From NCBI GenBank assembly GCA_016218905.1, contig JACRCS010000113.1:1-25596 (forward strand): a stretch of DNA of 25,596 bases, written 5' to 3'. The DNA comes from Deltaproteobacteria bacterium (GTDB lineage Bacteria; Desulfobacterota_C; Deferrisomatia; Deferrisomatales; JACRMM01). Below are positions 14,161 to 22,835 of the stretch, piece by piece (the first letter of the stretch is position 1; each line of letters begins with the position of its first letter). Below the pieces are notes generated by a model. That model saw only the letters and a list, made by a program, of their open reading frames with translations, searched no databases and had not been told where the DNA came from. Position numbers and translations under genes: made by a program.

Positions 14161-15975
14161 ATGAACCTCCTCCCGTGCCTCGCCCTCCTCCTCTCGACCA
14201 CCGCCGCCGTCGCCCCCGTCCCGAAGGAGAGTCTGTCCAGGGGCGTCTGGATCGTTCGCGACCGGATCGAAGGGCCTTCGGCCGCCGGGGAGGCCGTGGA
14301 GGCCGCCCGAGGCGCGGGCTTCGATACCCTCGTCGTGCAGGTGCGAGGGCGCGGCGACGCCTACTACCGGAGCGAGCTCGTTCCGGGCGCCGAGGTACTT
14401 CCTCCCGGCTTCGACCCGCTCGCCGAGGTGCTCGCCCGCTCGGGCGGCGCGCGGGTCCTGGCGTGGATGAACGTCTTCTACGTCTGGGAGAAGGAGGGGC
14501 CGCCCCAGGACGCCTCGCACGTCGCGAAGGCGCATCCGGACTGGCTCCTTCGCAGCGCCGACGGCCGGGCCGTCGCGGAGTACACGCCGGCGGAGCGCAG
14601 CCTCAGCGGGCTCGAGGGGACGTACGCCGACCCTGCCTCGCGGGACTACCGCGAGCACTTCTGCGCCGTGGTCCGGGAGCTCGTCTCGAAGTACCGCGTG
14701 GACGGCGTCCACCTGGACTTCGTCCGCTACCCGGGCGCAGGCTTCGGCGAGGGGGGCGCCCTGGCCGAGTCCTTCAAGAGGGCCTGGGGCGTCGAACCGG
14801 CGCTCATCCCCGAAGAGCTCCGCCGCCCCGACCTCGGGGCCTGGCTGCGCGGGGAGACGCCGTTGGCGGACCGGGTGCTCGTCACCGCAGCGCTCTTGTG
14901 GGCGGAGACCCGGGCCGCGCAGGTGACCGAGCTCGTCCGGGCCGTCCGCGGGGCCCTCGATTCGGTGCGGCCGGGGCTCGAGCTCTCGGCGGCCGTTTTC
15001 CCGAACGCCTCCGCTGCGTTTCTGAGCCAGGGTCAGGATTGGGGCTCGTGGGCCGAAGAGGGGTTGGTTCAGGCCCTCTTCCCCATGGCGTACTCGGGGG
15101 GAACCGAACGGGTGACGGCCCAGCTCGAGGCGGTAAGGGACCTCGTCCGGACGCGCGCTCCGGCGGTCCGGCTTTGGGCCGGCCTCGGCGCGTTCGTTAA
15201 GGACCCGGCGAGCGTCCGCGCCGAGGCGGCAGCCGCCCGGGAGCTGGGCTACGACGGCCTCTGCCTCTTCGATCTCGGGAGCCTCTTGGCGAAGCCGGCC
15301 GGTCCTGGCCCTTACGCCGCCGCCTTGGAGGCCGCCCCGCGAGGTGCCGTGAAGGGCGACCGGTCGGAGAAGAGGCCCGGCCTCCTCGAGCCGCCCCCCG
15401 ATCCGCTCCGGGCCGCGGTCGCCAAGGCCCTGGGGGCGACCCGCACGGAGGGGCTCGACGTCTCCGCCGCGCTGGCGGAGCGGCGGCGAGAGTTCGAGGA
15501 GGTTCGGCGAAGGGTCCTGCCCCGCCTCGTGGCGGAGTTGGAGGGCGCTTCGGTGGCGGTAGCGCCCTGGGCGGAAGCGCGAGGCGTGGTCCGGTACGCG
15601 GGCGGAAAGGACGGGGAGCCCCTCCGGGAGGCGCAACGCCTGGCAATCACGACCGCCCGGGAGCGCTTGCTGGCGGGCGACGCCTTCGAGGCCGTCGTGG
15701 GGGCGGTCTCCGAGTCCGGGAAGCGGGGTACGGGCGGGCCGCTCGGCCGCCGCTACCTGCGGCCGCAGAACCGCGTCGACCGGATCCTCTCCGAGCTGGA
15801 GCCGGGGCAGGTCAGCCCGATCGTCGAGGCCCCGGGTGGTTTCTGGTTCTTTCGGCTGGAACGGAAGGGCGCGCCGGGGACGCTTCCCTGGTCAGAGGCT
15901 CCGTGGCCGGCCCGGCGCCTCTACTTCCGAGAAGCGCTCTCGAGAGCGCTCGCGCCCGAGCCGGGCTCAGGCTGA
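14161..15975 (+). CDS. Secreted GHL10 (DUF187)-type glycosyl hydrolase-like protein with C-terminal parvulin domain
   Basis: A 604-residue exported protein. The signal MNLLPCLALLLSTTAAVA probably ends near residue 18. Residues about 27-345 match the GHL10/DUF187 barrel family: RGVWIVRDRI, GFDTLVVQVRGRGDAYYRS, RVLAWMNVFYVW, the hallmark YRVDGVHLDFVRYPG, LSAAVFPNAS and VQALFPMAYSGG. Residues about 485-575 look like a parvulin (rotamase) domain: FEAVVGAVSESG, TGGPLGRR, ELEPGQVSPIVEAPGGFW and FFRLERKG. The ATG at 14161 has AGGAG five bases before it; the earlier ATG at 14140 lacks this. Likely role: periplasmic or extracellular polysaccharide or peptidoglycan processing with a folding-aid domain. 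The substrate is unknown. The stop overlaps the protease gene on the other strand. Confidence 0.85.
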   Translation: MNLLPCLALLLSTTAAVAPVPKESLSRGVWIVRDRIEGPSAAGEAVEAARGAGFDTLVVQVRGRGDAYYRSELVPGAEVLPPGFDPLAEVLARSGGARVLAWMNVFYVWEKEGPPQDASHVAKAHPDWLLRSADGRAVAEYTPAERSLSGLEGTYADPASRDYREHFCAVVRELVSKYRVDGVHLDFVRYPGAGFGEGGALAESFKRAWGVEPALIPEELRRPDLGAWLRGETPLADRVLVTAALLWAETRAAQVTELVRAVRGALDSVRPGLELSAAVFPNASAAFLSQGQDWGSWAEEGLVQALFPMAYSGGTERVTAQLEAVRDLVRTRAPAVRLWAGLGAFVKDPASVRAEAAAARELGYDGLCLFDLGSLLAKPAGPGPYAAALEAAPRGAVKGDRSEKRPGLLEPPPDPLRAAVAKALGATRTEGLDVSAALAERRREFEEVRRRVLPRLVAELEGASVAVAPWAEARGVVRYAGGKDGEPLREAQRLAITTARERLLAGDAFEAVVGAVSESGKRGTGGPLGRRYLRPQNRVDRILSELEPGQVSPIVEAPGGFWFFRLERKGAPGTLPWSEAPWPARRLYFREALSRALAPEPGSG

Positions 15976-17961
15976 CGCGCGCCGCCGGGACGCCGAGAGA
16001 CGCCGGAGGGCCAAGACCGACGAGAGCCCCGCGAGCCCCAGTAGCGCCAGGCCTCTTGTCTGGCCGTCCCCCGCCGGGAGCGAGAGGAAGCAGCCGCCAC
16101 CTCCGCCACCACCTCCCCCGCCCTGGGCGACGGTCCCGGACGACGCCGCGCCCGCCTCCCTGACGAGCAGAGAGTAGGGCGTCGTGACCGACGTGCCCGT
16201 GGAATCCGTCAGCTGAACGGTGAAGGAGAACGTGCCCTCGCTCGAAGGCACCCCCCGGATCGACCCGGCGTCCAGGCTGAGCCCCGGGGGCAAGGCCCCG
16301 GAGGCGATCGCCCAGGTGTAGGGCGGAACCCCGCCAGTGCCGCCGAGCGACTCGTCGTACGCGGACCCGACGCCAGCGTCGACCAGGGAGTCCTGAGAGA
16401 TCGTGAGCGGCGACACGGTCGACGCGGTAGTCATTCCGTTGGAGACGCTCACGACGGAAGCCGTCTCGGCGGGAGTCCAGCTCCTCGAGAAGATGCCGTC
16501 GCCGGCGGTCACGTCGGGCGAGACGCCGTCGTCCCTCAGCTCCAACACCTGGCCGGTGGAGAGCGCCGCCGTGACCGGGCCTTCGGGCGCTTCGCAGCGG
16601 ATGCTCAAGGCGGAGACCGTGACCGGCGTTCCCGCCGGTGCCCCCGTCGGGGCCTTCACGGGCGCGAGGACGAGTCGATTGCTGCAGGTGAGCGAGTTCG
16701 CGGCGTCGACGCGAGCCCCGATGAGCGTCTTCTCCGTCAACCCGGCCGCGGGAACCGCCCCGGCGAGGATGCGGTTCTTGACGCCGATCCAGCTCAGGGT
16801 CGGGTTTTGAGCCTTGATGAGGGCGGCCAGCCCCGCGACGAAGGGGGACGCCATCGACGTGCCGCTCTTCTCCAGGTAACTCCCGGAGCTCACGCGCACG
16901 GTGCTCAAGATGCGCGACCCCGGCGCCCCGACGTGCACGGTGCGGCGCCCGTAGTTGGAGAAGGAAGAGAGGGAGTCCGAGCGGTCGGTCGCCGCGACGG
17001 AGAGGACGTTCGGCAGGTCGTAACCCGAGGGGTAATCTCCCGTCGCGTCGTTATCGGTGGAGGAGTTCCCGGCGGCGACGACGAAGAGGATGTCCTTCTG
17101 AGCGGAGATGGCGTCGTAGAGCGCCTGGGAGTATCCTCCGCCGCCCCAACTGTTGTTGGTGGCGACGATGTTCACGCCCCGGTCCTTCATGGTCCTCACG
17201 TACTGCAGGCACTGGATGGCGTCGGAGGTGCTGCCCGAGCCCTGGTAGTCGAGGAACTTGCACGCCATGACCCGAACGTTCCAGTTGACGCCCGTCACCC
17301 CGACTCCGTTGTTGCCGACGGCGCCGATCACGCCGGCCACGTGGGTCCCGTGGTCGTCGTCGTCCAGGGGGTTACCGCTGTTCGCCACGGCGTTGAGTCC
17401 GTAGACGTCGTCGACCACGCCGTTGCCGTCGTCGTCGACTCCGGGCCTTCCGTTCAGCTCCGCCGCGTTCGTCCAGAGATTGGGCTTGAGGTCGGGATGG
17501 GTGTAGTCGATGCCGGAGTCGATGACGGCGACGACCATGTCCTGGCTTCCGGTCGTACCGTCCCAGGCGGCCGGCGCCCTGATCTGAGCGAGACCCCACA
17601 GATTGGCGTACGAGGGATCGTTCGGCGTCGTCAGCGCGTGGAGGACGTAGTCCGGTTCCGCGTACTCGACATCGGGATCCGCCTCATACTCAACGATCGC
17701 CTGCTCGACCGACAGGCCGGCGCGGAGCCGGTGGTGCTCGAGCCCGAAGTCCGGAAACTCGCGGGCGTGGTCGCACCCGTGCCGCTCCCGGCTCTCGGCC
17801 CTCTCCTGCGCCCCGAGGGCGGGCCGGTACTTGACGACGAGGTGCCCTTCCCGGAACGCGGGCAGGTTTCGAAAGGCGCCGTCCCGCAGGTCGGCGTGGC
17901 CGGGGACGGCGAGCACCGAGCAAGCGAGCGCGACCAGGAGGACGAAGGAAGACCGGTTCAT
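15967..17961 (-). CDS. Secreted subtilisin-family (S8) protease with polyGly-Cys C-terminal anchor
   Basis: A 664-residue exported serine protease. Signal peptide MNRSSFVLLVALACSVLAVP with likely cleavage after GHA. A propeptide-like region (about 35-108) includes LVVKYRP and DVEYAEPDYV. The catalytic triad is complete: D148 in AVIDSGIDYTHPDL, H204 in DDHGTHVAG, S369 in SGTSMASPF, with the oxyanion Asn299 in AAGNS. Residues about 530-605 resemble a putative-Ig (He_PIG) domain (PPYTWAIASGALPPGLSL). The C-terminus has ten glycines, Cys624 (GCFLSL), a hydrophobic segment and an Arg-rich tail, like a surface-sorting signal. ATG 17961 has AGAGGTG upstream. It is predicted to act outside the cytoplasm. 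Target proteins are unknown. Confidence 0.93.
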   Translation of the reverse strand: MNRSSFVLLVALACSVLAVPGHADLRDGAFRNLPAFREGHLVVKYRPALGAQERAESRERHGCDHAREFPDFGLEHHRLRAGLSVEQAIVEYEADPDVEYAEPDYVLHALTTPNDPSYANLWGLAQIRAPAAWDGTTGSQDMVVAVIDSGIDYTHPDLKPNLWTNAAELNGRPGVDDDGNGVVDDVYGLNAVANSGNPLDDDDHGTHVAGVIGAVGNNGVGVTGVNWNVRVMACKFLDYQGSGSTSDAIQCLQYVRTMKDRGVNIVATNNSWGGGGYSQALYDAISAQKDILFVVAAGNSSTDNDATGDYPSGYDLPNVLSVAATDRSDSLSSFSNYGRRTVHVGAPGSRILSTVRVSSGSYLEKSGTSMASPFVAGLAALIKAQNPTLSWIGVKNRILAGAVPAAGLTEKTLIGARVDAANSLTCSNRLVLAPVKAPTGAPAGTPVTVSALSIRCEAPEGPVTAALSTGQVLELRDDGVSPDVTAGDGIFSRSWTPAETASVVSVSNGMTTASTVSPLTISQDSLVDAGVGSAYDESLGGTGGVPPYTWAIASGALPPGLSLDAGSIRGVPSSEGTFSFTVQLTDSTGTSVTTPYSLLVREAGAASSGTVAQGGGGGGGGGGCFLSLPAGDGQTRGLALLGLAGLSSVLALRRLSASRRRASA

Positions 17962-18007
17962 GGGATCACCTCTCGGTGGGAGTCTAGCCGCGGCAAAAAC
18001 CGCCGCC

Positions 18008-18037
18008 ACCCTACCGAAAGATCCCGAGTCCGGTCAA
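18008..18037 (-). promoter_or_regulatory. Candidate protease promoter
   Basis: On the minus strand TTGACC (18037-18032) is followed after 18 bases by TAGGGT (18013-18008). The -35 is good and the -10 poor. It would start about 40 nt before the protease ATG. The 124-nt gap between argS and the protease holds nothing else clear. Confidence 0.3.
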
Positions 18038-18085
18038 CCTTAATCAGGAACTATTCCAAATTAGGCAAGTGTCCCCGCTCCCGCC

Positions 18086-19855
18086 CTACATCCGCTCCGG
18101 CACCTCGATCCCGAGCAGCGAGAGCACGAGCTCGATTTGCCTCAGGGTGAGCTTCGCGAGCGAGATCCACGAACCCCGGCGGGCCTCGTCCGCCTCGCTC
18201 AAGATGTGGCACTGCTGGTAGAAGCGGCTGAAGGCCTGCGCCACGGCGTAGACGTGCTCGCAGAGGAAATTGGGGGCGCGCTCCTCGTAGGCGGCCGACA
18301 CGGCGTCTGGGAATTGGGCGAGGAGGAGCATCAGCTCCTTCTCGGGATCGGTCGGCGGCAGGATCGGGCCGCCGCCGAAGCCCCTCTGCTCCACGTTCCG
18401 GAGGATCGATTTGATCCGCACCGCAGCGTAGAGGAGATAGGGGCCCGTCTTCCCCTCGAAACGGGTGAACTTCTCAAGGTCGAAGATGTAGTTCGAGAGC
18501 CGGTGGTTGGAGAGGTCGGCGAACTTGACGGCCGCCACCCCGACCTTCTTCGCGACGGCCCGGCGCTCCTCTTCCGGGTAGCCCTGCGCGACGCCGGCCT
18601 CGGCCATCCGCTTCTCCACCTCGTCGACCGCCAGCGCGAGGAGGTCCTGGAGCTTCATGACCCCACCGGCGCGCGTCTTGAAGGGCTTGCCGTCGGGACC
18701 GTTGACGGTACCGAAGGCGACGTGCTCGAGGCTCGCCCTTCCCGCGATCCCCGTGAGGCGGGCAGCCTGGAAGACCTGTTGGAAGTGGAGCCCCTGGCGC
18801 TGGTCGACCACGTAGAGGATCGCCTCGGCGCCGTTCTCGACCCGCTCCTCCAGCGTCGCGAGGTCGGTCGTGCCGTACATGGCGGCTCCGTCGCTCTTGA
18901 GGAGGATCAGCGGCGGGATCTCGGCCCCCCCGGCCTCGGCCGGGAGCGGGACCACGAGCGCGCCCTCGCTCTCGACGGCCCAGCCGCCCGCCCGGAGGCG
19001 CTCGAGGAGCGCGGGAAGGCGGCTCTGGCTGTGGCTCTCGCCGAGCCAGAGGTCGAAGCCGACCCCGAGGTTCCCGAAGTCCTGCTTCAGCTCGCGGATC
19101 GAGACGTCGACGAAGTGCTGCCACAAGGCGCGGTACCCGGGCCGGCCCCTCTGCAGCTCCAGCGTGGCCTGGCGGGCGGCTTCCGCCTCCTCCGGATCCG
19201 CCTTGGCGCGGGCGGAGGCGACGGGGTAGAGCTCCTCCAGGTCGGAGATCGTAACGGGCGGTTCTTCAGGGAAGGGGCCTTTGGCGGCGGGGTCGAAGTA
19301 CGGAAGGTCCGGGCGCCTCCTCCGGAGCTCACAGAGCAGCATGCCCATCTGCGTGCACCAGTCGCCGAGGTGGACGTCGCTCGTCACCCGCTCCCCCGTG
19401 AACCGGAAGAGGCGCTGCAGGCAGTCGCCGATGATGCTCGAACGGAGGTGACCGACGTGCATCGCCTTGGCGACGTTGGGGCCCCCGAAGTCGATGACGA
19501 CGTCGAGCGGTCTGGCCCGGGGAGGCACTCCCAGGCGTTCCGAGCCCTCGACTCCCCGGATGAACTCCGCCAGGTACTCGTCGGTCAGCGTGAGGTTGAT
19601 GAAGCCGCCGCCGGCGAGGGAGACATCCCGGAAGGCCTCCCTCTCTTCCAGGGAATCGATCGCGCGCTGGGCGAGCTCCCTCGGGTTCGTGCGGACGAGC
19701 CGGGCCGCCGCCAGCGCGCCGTTGCACTGGAACTGACCGAGCTCGGGCCGCTGGGAGCGGACGACCTGGCCGAACCGCCCCTCCACGCCGCACCGCTCGA
19801 ACGCCCGGCCGAAGAGGGCCGAGAGGACCTCCGTGATGGATCCTTCCTGCTTCAT
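18086..19855 (-). CDS. argS: Arginyl-tRNA synthetase
   Basis: A class I aminoacyl-tRNA synthetase that charges tRNA-Arg, 589 residues. It shows the HIGH-equivalent in FGGPNVAKAMHVGHLRSS (HVGH at 133-136), LGQFQCNGALAAA in the N-terminal additional domain, HLGDWCTQMG, and a degenerate KMSK-equivalent GKPFKTRAGG near residue 390, as is usual for many ArgS. The C-terminal DALR-type domain (FTRFEGKTGPYLLYAAVR onward to FYQQCHIL) binds the anticodon. The ATG at 19855 follows the small acidic gene by eight bases. Open frame continues further upstream, but that is shadow sequence across the acidic gene. Essential housekeeping gene. Confidence 0.96.
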   Translation of the reverse strand: MKQEGSITEVLSALFGRAFERCGVEGRFGQVVRSQRPELGQFQCNGALAAARLVRTNPRELAQRAIDSLEEREAFRDVSLAGGGFINLTLTDEYLAEFIRGVEGSERLGVPPRARPLDVVIDFGGPNVAKAMHVGHLRSSIIGDCLQRLFRFTGERVTSDVHLGDWCTQMGMLLCELRRRRPDLPYFDPAAKGPFPEEPPVTISDLEELYPVASARAKADPEEAEAARQATLELQRGRPGYRALWQHFVDVSIRELKQDFGNLGVGFDLWLGESHSQSRLPALLERLRAGGWAVESEGALVVPLPAEAGGAEIPPLILLKSDGAAMYGTTDLATLEERVENGAEAILYVVDQRQGLHFQQVFQAARLTGIAGRASLEHVAFGTVNGPDGKPFKTRAGGVMKLQDLLALAVDEVEKRMAEAGVAQGYPEEERRAVAKKVGVAAVKFADLSNHRLSNYIFDLEKFTRFEGKTGPYLLYAAVRIKSILRNVEQRGFGGGPILPPTDPEKELMLLLAQFPDAVSAAYEERAPNFLCEHVYAVAQAFSRFYQQCHILSEADEARRGSWISLAKLTLRQIELVLSLLGIEVPERM

Positions 19856-19863
19856 ATCCGTGC

Positions 19864-20247
19864 TCAGTCCTCTTCCTCGGGCTCGATGATCCCCAGCTCT
19901 TCCAGATAGAGGGCGTGCTCGTCGAGGACGTCCTCGATGGTGTTCGGCTCGGCCGCGGTGATCCGGGCGATGAAGGTGACCGCCCGGTCCTCCAGGTCGT
20001 CGAACTCGTCCAGGTCGGCGTCGACGGCGGGGATCAAGTCGGCGTGGGCCTCCCGGATCCGCCGGACCTCTTCCATGAACTCGCGACCTTCCTCGTCGTC
20101 CGGTATCTCGTACGCCCCCAGGGCGGCCTGGAAGAGGAACTCGGCCTCGAGGATCTCCTCGACGTCCTCCGGCTCGATCCCGGTCCGCTCGGCTACCACG
20201 CGGGCCGCCTGCTCGACGTCGTACTCCAGCTCTTCGTCTTCTTCCAT
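19864..20247 (-). CDS. Small highly acidic protein of unknown function
   Basis: A 127-residue protein very rich in Glu and Asp, starting EEDEELEYDVEQAARVV and ending with EEED. It has no Cys, signal peptide or membrane segment. Helical segments such as RTGIEPEDVEEILEAEFLFQ could form a helical bundle, but I do not recognise the family. The start is supported by AGGAGA about five bases before the ATG. It is separated from argS by eight bases and likely co-transcribed with it. The reading frame is more Asp/Glu-rich than its neighbours but keeps normal codon use. It could be a cytosolic regulator or nucleic-acid mimic, but there is no direct evidence. Confidence 0.75.
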   Translation of the reverse strand: MEEDEELEYDVEQAARVVAERTGIEPEDVEEILEAEFLFQAALGAYEIPDDEEGREFMEEVRRIREAHADLIPAVDADLDEFDDLEDRAVTFIARITAAEPNTIEDVLDEHALYLEELGIIEPEEED

Positions 20248-20326
20248 AGCCTTCTCCTGTCTCTCGAGGGCGCGTCAGCAAGTGCATTCTGCCGAGCGGG
20301 GAGGGTTTGTCCAATGAGATGGGGCG

Positions 20327-20359
20327 AAGCGAGGAGGAACGAGGCGCCGGGGCGCCCCG
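20327..20359. repeat. AAGCGAG word plus GC palindrome
   Basis: AAGCGAG at 20327-20333 is followed by the perfect palindrome CGGGGCGCCCCG (20348-20359) in the 157-nt gap between the acidic gene and the PBP gene. The metF1-hdrCB1 gap has AAGCGAG (1182-1188) before its own GC palindrome, so the two may be copies of one degenerate element. Could be a terminator stem for the PBP transcript. Confidence 0.35.
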
Positions 20360-20404
20360 TCCGTCGAGCGGGGTCCAAGGCTCGGCCGGAGGCGGCGCCC
20401 CCGG

Positions 20405-21679
20405 CTACATGCCGAAGAACTCCTTCATCACTTCCTGGGCCACGTACGTGCCCTTGATGTGCCAGAGGTCGTGATTGACGATGAGGCTCGCGACGGCGAT
20501 CTTCGGGTTCTCCACCGGCGCGAAGCCGATGAACCACTCGTACATCCCGGGCGGGTTGTCGCCGTTCAGGCTCCCGGTCTTCCCCGCCACCCGTACCTCC
20601 TGCGAGAGCTTGCGGGCGTAGCGCGAGAAGACCCTGCGGGACGTCCCTCGATCGACCGTATTCTCCATCATCCGGCCGAGGTCGGCCGCCACTTCGGGCG
20701 ACGTGCACTTGGCGAGAGTGGCCGCGGAGGACCGGTAGACGGTCTGCCCCGAGGCGTCCTCCACGTGGTCGACGAGCCTCGGCTGCATCATGACTCCCCG
20801 GTTCCCGACGGCCGCGGCGATCAGCGCCGCGTGCACCGGGCTCAGGCGGACCTCGCCGAAGCCCGCCGCGGTCTTACCGAGCGCGTACCGGTCGGAGGGG
20901 ACGACCGCCTGGCTGGGCTGGAGCCCGATCTCCAGCGGAATCGGCCGGTTGAACGCGAAGGCGCGGAGCTTCTCCTCGAGCTTCTCGGCCCCGACGAGGT
21001 CCGCCCCGACCTTGGCGAAGACGACGTTGTTGGAGGCGCCCAGCGCCTGGCCGAGCGTCATGGCGTTGCCTTCGGTCCGGGCGGCGGCCGGCGAGAGCTT
21101 CCTGGGGTTTAGACGGTACGGGCTCCCGGAGAAGTGGAAGACCGTCTCCGGCCCAGCCTTGCCCATCTCCAGGGCGGCGCTCGCCGTGACGACCTTGATG
21201 AGGCTCGCCGCCGGATACGTCGCGCGGCGGCAGAACTCCTGGAGCGAAGGCTGCTCGTGGGAGTACTCGGCCATGGCGATCAAGCGTCCCGTCGCCGGCT
21301 CGACCGCAACCAGGGCGCCGTAGGGTACCCGGTACTTCCGCAGGACCGAGACGGCGAGCTCCTGCAGGGACGGCTCGAGCGTATAGACGACGCGGTTTCC
21401 GTCGACCCACTGCTCGTAGGTTCCGGCCTGGGAGCGCACCGGCCTGGGGGAGCCGATCTTCGCCAGGAGGTCCCGCGGCTCGGCCGGGCGCACGGCCCAT
21501 TTCGGCGCTTCCACGCTTCCGGCGCGGGGCGGCGCCTCTGCGGGGTGGAGAGCGACTCGGGCGGCCGTGTAGCCGCCGAAGAGGAGGACGGGAAGGACGA
21601 GGAGGCCCGCGCGACGACGGCGTCGGCGCCGGCTCGGGGCGCTGAGACTCTCTTGATACCTGCGCCAGTTCTCTGCCAT
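20405..21679 (-). CDS. Penicillin-binding transpeptidase
   Basis: A 424-residue inner-membrane PBP transpeptidase that cross-links peptidoglycan. N-terminal cytoplasmic Arg-rich stretch (residues 16-23), one membrane segment (GLLVLPVLLFGGYTAA, about 25-40), then the transpeptidase domain with the three active-site motifs: S159-L-I-K162, S216-N-N218 and K367-T-G-S. Only about 65 residues separate the membrane segment from the catalytic domain, so there is no glycosyltransferase or large dimerisation domain. It most resembles short MrdA/FtsI-like transpeptidase domains. The start is seven bases past the LOG gene stop, so the two are likely one transcript. Confidence 0.9.
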   Translation of the reverse strand: MAENWRRYQESLSAPSRRRRRRRAGLLVLPVLLFGGYTAARVALHPAEAPPRAGSVEAPKWAVRPAEPRDLLAKIGSPRPVRSQAGTYEQWVDGNRVVYTLEPSLQELAVSVLRKYRVPYGALVAVEPATGRLIAMAEYSHEQPSLQEFCRRATYPAASLIKVVTASAALEMGKAGPETVFHFSGSPYRLNPRKLSPAAARTEGNAMTLGQALGASNNVVFAKVGADLVGAEKLEEKLRAFAFNRPIPLEIGLQPSQAVVPSDRYALGKTAAGFGEVRLSPVHAALIAAAVGNRGVMMQPRLVDHVEDASGQTVYRSSAATLAKCTSPEVAADLGRMMENTVDRGTSRRVFSRYARKLSQEVRVAGKTGSLNGDNPPGMYEWFIGFAPVENPKIAVASLIVNHDLWHIKGTYVAQEVMKEFFGM

Positions 21680-21686
21680 GGCTCCG

Positions 21687-22733
21687 TCAGGGGATCTCGT
21701 TGATGTCGGCGATGAGCGCGCAGAGGCGACCGAAGTCGTGTCGGTTGAAGTCTACGGCGAGTCGGGGCAAATGCGAGAGCTCCGGCTCGTCCACCTCCTC
21801 GGGCAACGCGGCGCAGAGACGCATCCCCCCGCCCGGTGCGAGGATATCGTCGAAACGGAGTCGGAGGCCGACCAGCTCGGCGGCGGAGATCTCGCGGGTC
21901 AGCCGGATCACGAGGGTCCCCTTCACGTACCGGAGGCTGTGAAATCTGCGATAGAACCGGTCGATGACCTCCACGGCCTCGGCCACCGACGTCGCCAGCC
22001 GGAAGATGCAGAAGTCCGAAGGGCTGACGTACTGGCGGGAGAGGAGCTCCTCCCGGAGGAAGTCGAGCCAGCGCTCCCAGTACGTCCCGCCGGGCACGTC
22101 CAGGAGCATGAGCGGCAGCGGCGCGCGCTTTCCCGTCTGTACGAGGGTGAGGGTCTCCATGGCCTCGTCGAGCGTGCCGAAACCGCCCGGGAAGAGCGCG
22201 ATGGCGTGCGCCTCCTTGAGGAAGGCGACCTTCCGGTTGAAGAAGTACTTGTAGGTGATGAGCCGGGGATTGCCCTCGAGCACGGGGTTGGGTCTCTGCT
22301 CGAAGGGGAGCCGGATGTTGACGCCGAAGGAGTGCTCCGGGCCCGCTCCCTCGTTGGCCGCCTGCATGATGCCCGGTCCGGCCCCCGTGATGACCATGTA
22401 CCCTGCCTCGGCCAGGCGACGGCCGAAGAGGTGGGCCATCTGGTAGATGCCTTCGTCCGGCGCGGTCCGGGCGGAGCCGAAGACGGTGACCTTCCGGACG
22501 TGACGGTAGCGGCCGAAGATCTTCCCGGTGAAGCGCATCTCCTTCAGCGTGGAGTTCATGAGCTTCAGGTCGGCCCGCAGCATGCCCTCCTGCCCCGCCT
22601 TGAGCGCGGCGAGGATCATCTCCCGGACCAGGTCCTGATGGCTGACGTCGCCCGCGCTTGCAATGAGGCTGTCGAGGGCCTCGTCGACGGGCCCGTTCGT
22701 GTGCGTGAAGTGGAGCTCCATCCCGCCTTTCAT
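21687..22733 (-). CDS. LOG/TIGR00730-family Rossmann protein with N- and C-terminal extensions
   Basis: A 348-residue protein with the LOG (lonely guy)-like fold. Family signatures: VTVFGSARTAPDEGIYQMA, MVITGAGPGIMQAANEGA, and PGGFGTLDEAMETLTLVQTGK (the PGGxGTxxE nucleotide-phosphoribohydrolase motif). Family members hydrolyse nucleoside 5'-monophosphates to base plus ribose 5-phosphate, and some act on purine nucleotides in bacteria. About 75 residues precede the core, and about 100 follow (with LVIRLTREIS and DDILAPGGGMR), longer than minimal LOG proteins of about 190. ATG at 22733 is used, though MELHF (22721) is possible. Neither has a good ribosome site. It lies in a run with the PBP gene. 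Confidence 0.85.
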   Translation of the reverse strand: MKGGMELHFTHTNGPVDEALDSLIASAGDVSHQDLVREMILAALKAGQEGMLRADLKLMNSTLKEMRFTGKIFGRYRHVRKVTVFGSARTAPDEGIYQMAHLFGRRLAEAGYMVITGAGPGIMQAANEGAGPEHSFGVNIRLPFEQRPNPVLEGNPRLITYKYFFNRKVAFLKEAHAIALFPGGFGTLDEAMETLTLVQTGKRAPLPLMLLDVPGGTYWERWLDFLREELLSRQYVSPSDFCIFRLATSVAEAVEVIDRFYRRFHSLRYVKGTLVIRLTREISAAELVGLRLRFDDILAPGGGMRLCAALPEEVDEPELSHLPRLAVDFNRHDFGRLCALIADINEIP

Positions 22734-22835
22734 CCGTACCAGGAGAGTTGACCGCCGCCGGGGATCCGAGCCGCGAGCGCGAGAGGCGTGCGGCGCATAC
22801 GAGAAAGGGGGAGAGCTCCGGAAGCTGTACGGCCC

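Noticed and set aside
11102..14164. A 1020-codon open frame on the plus strand across eutB and the cytochrome gene
   Set aside because: It runs antisense to eutC/eutB and the multiheme gene, no family motif is visible, and GC bias explains the lack of stops.
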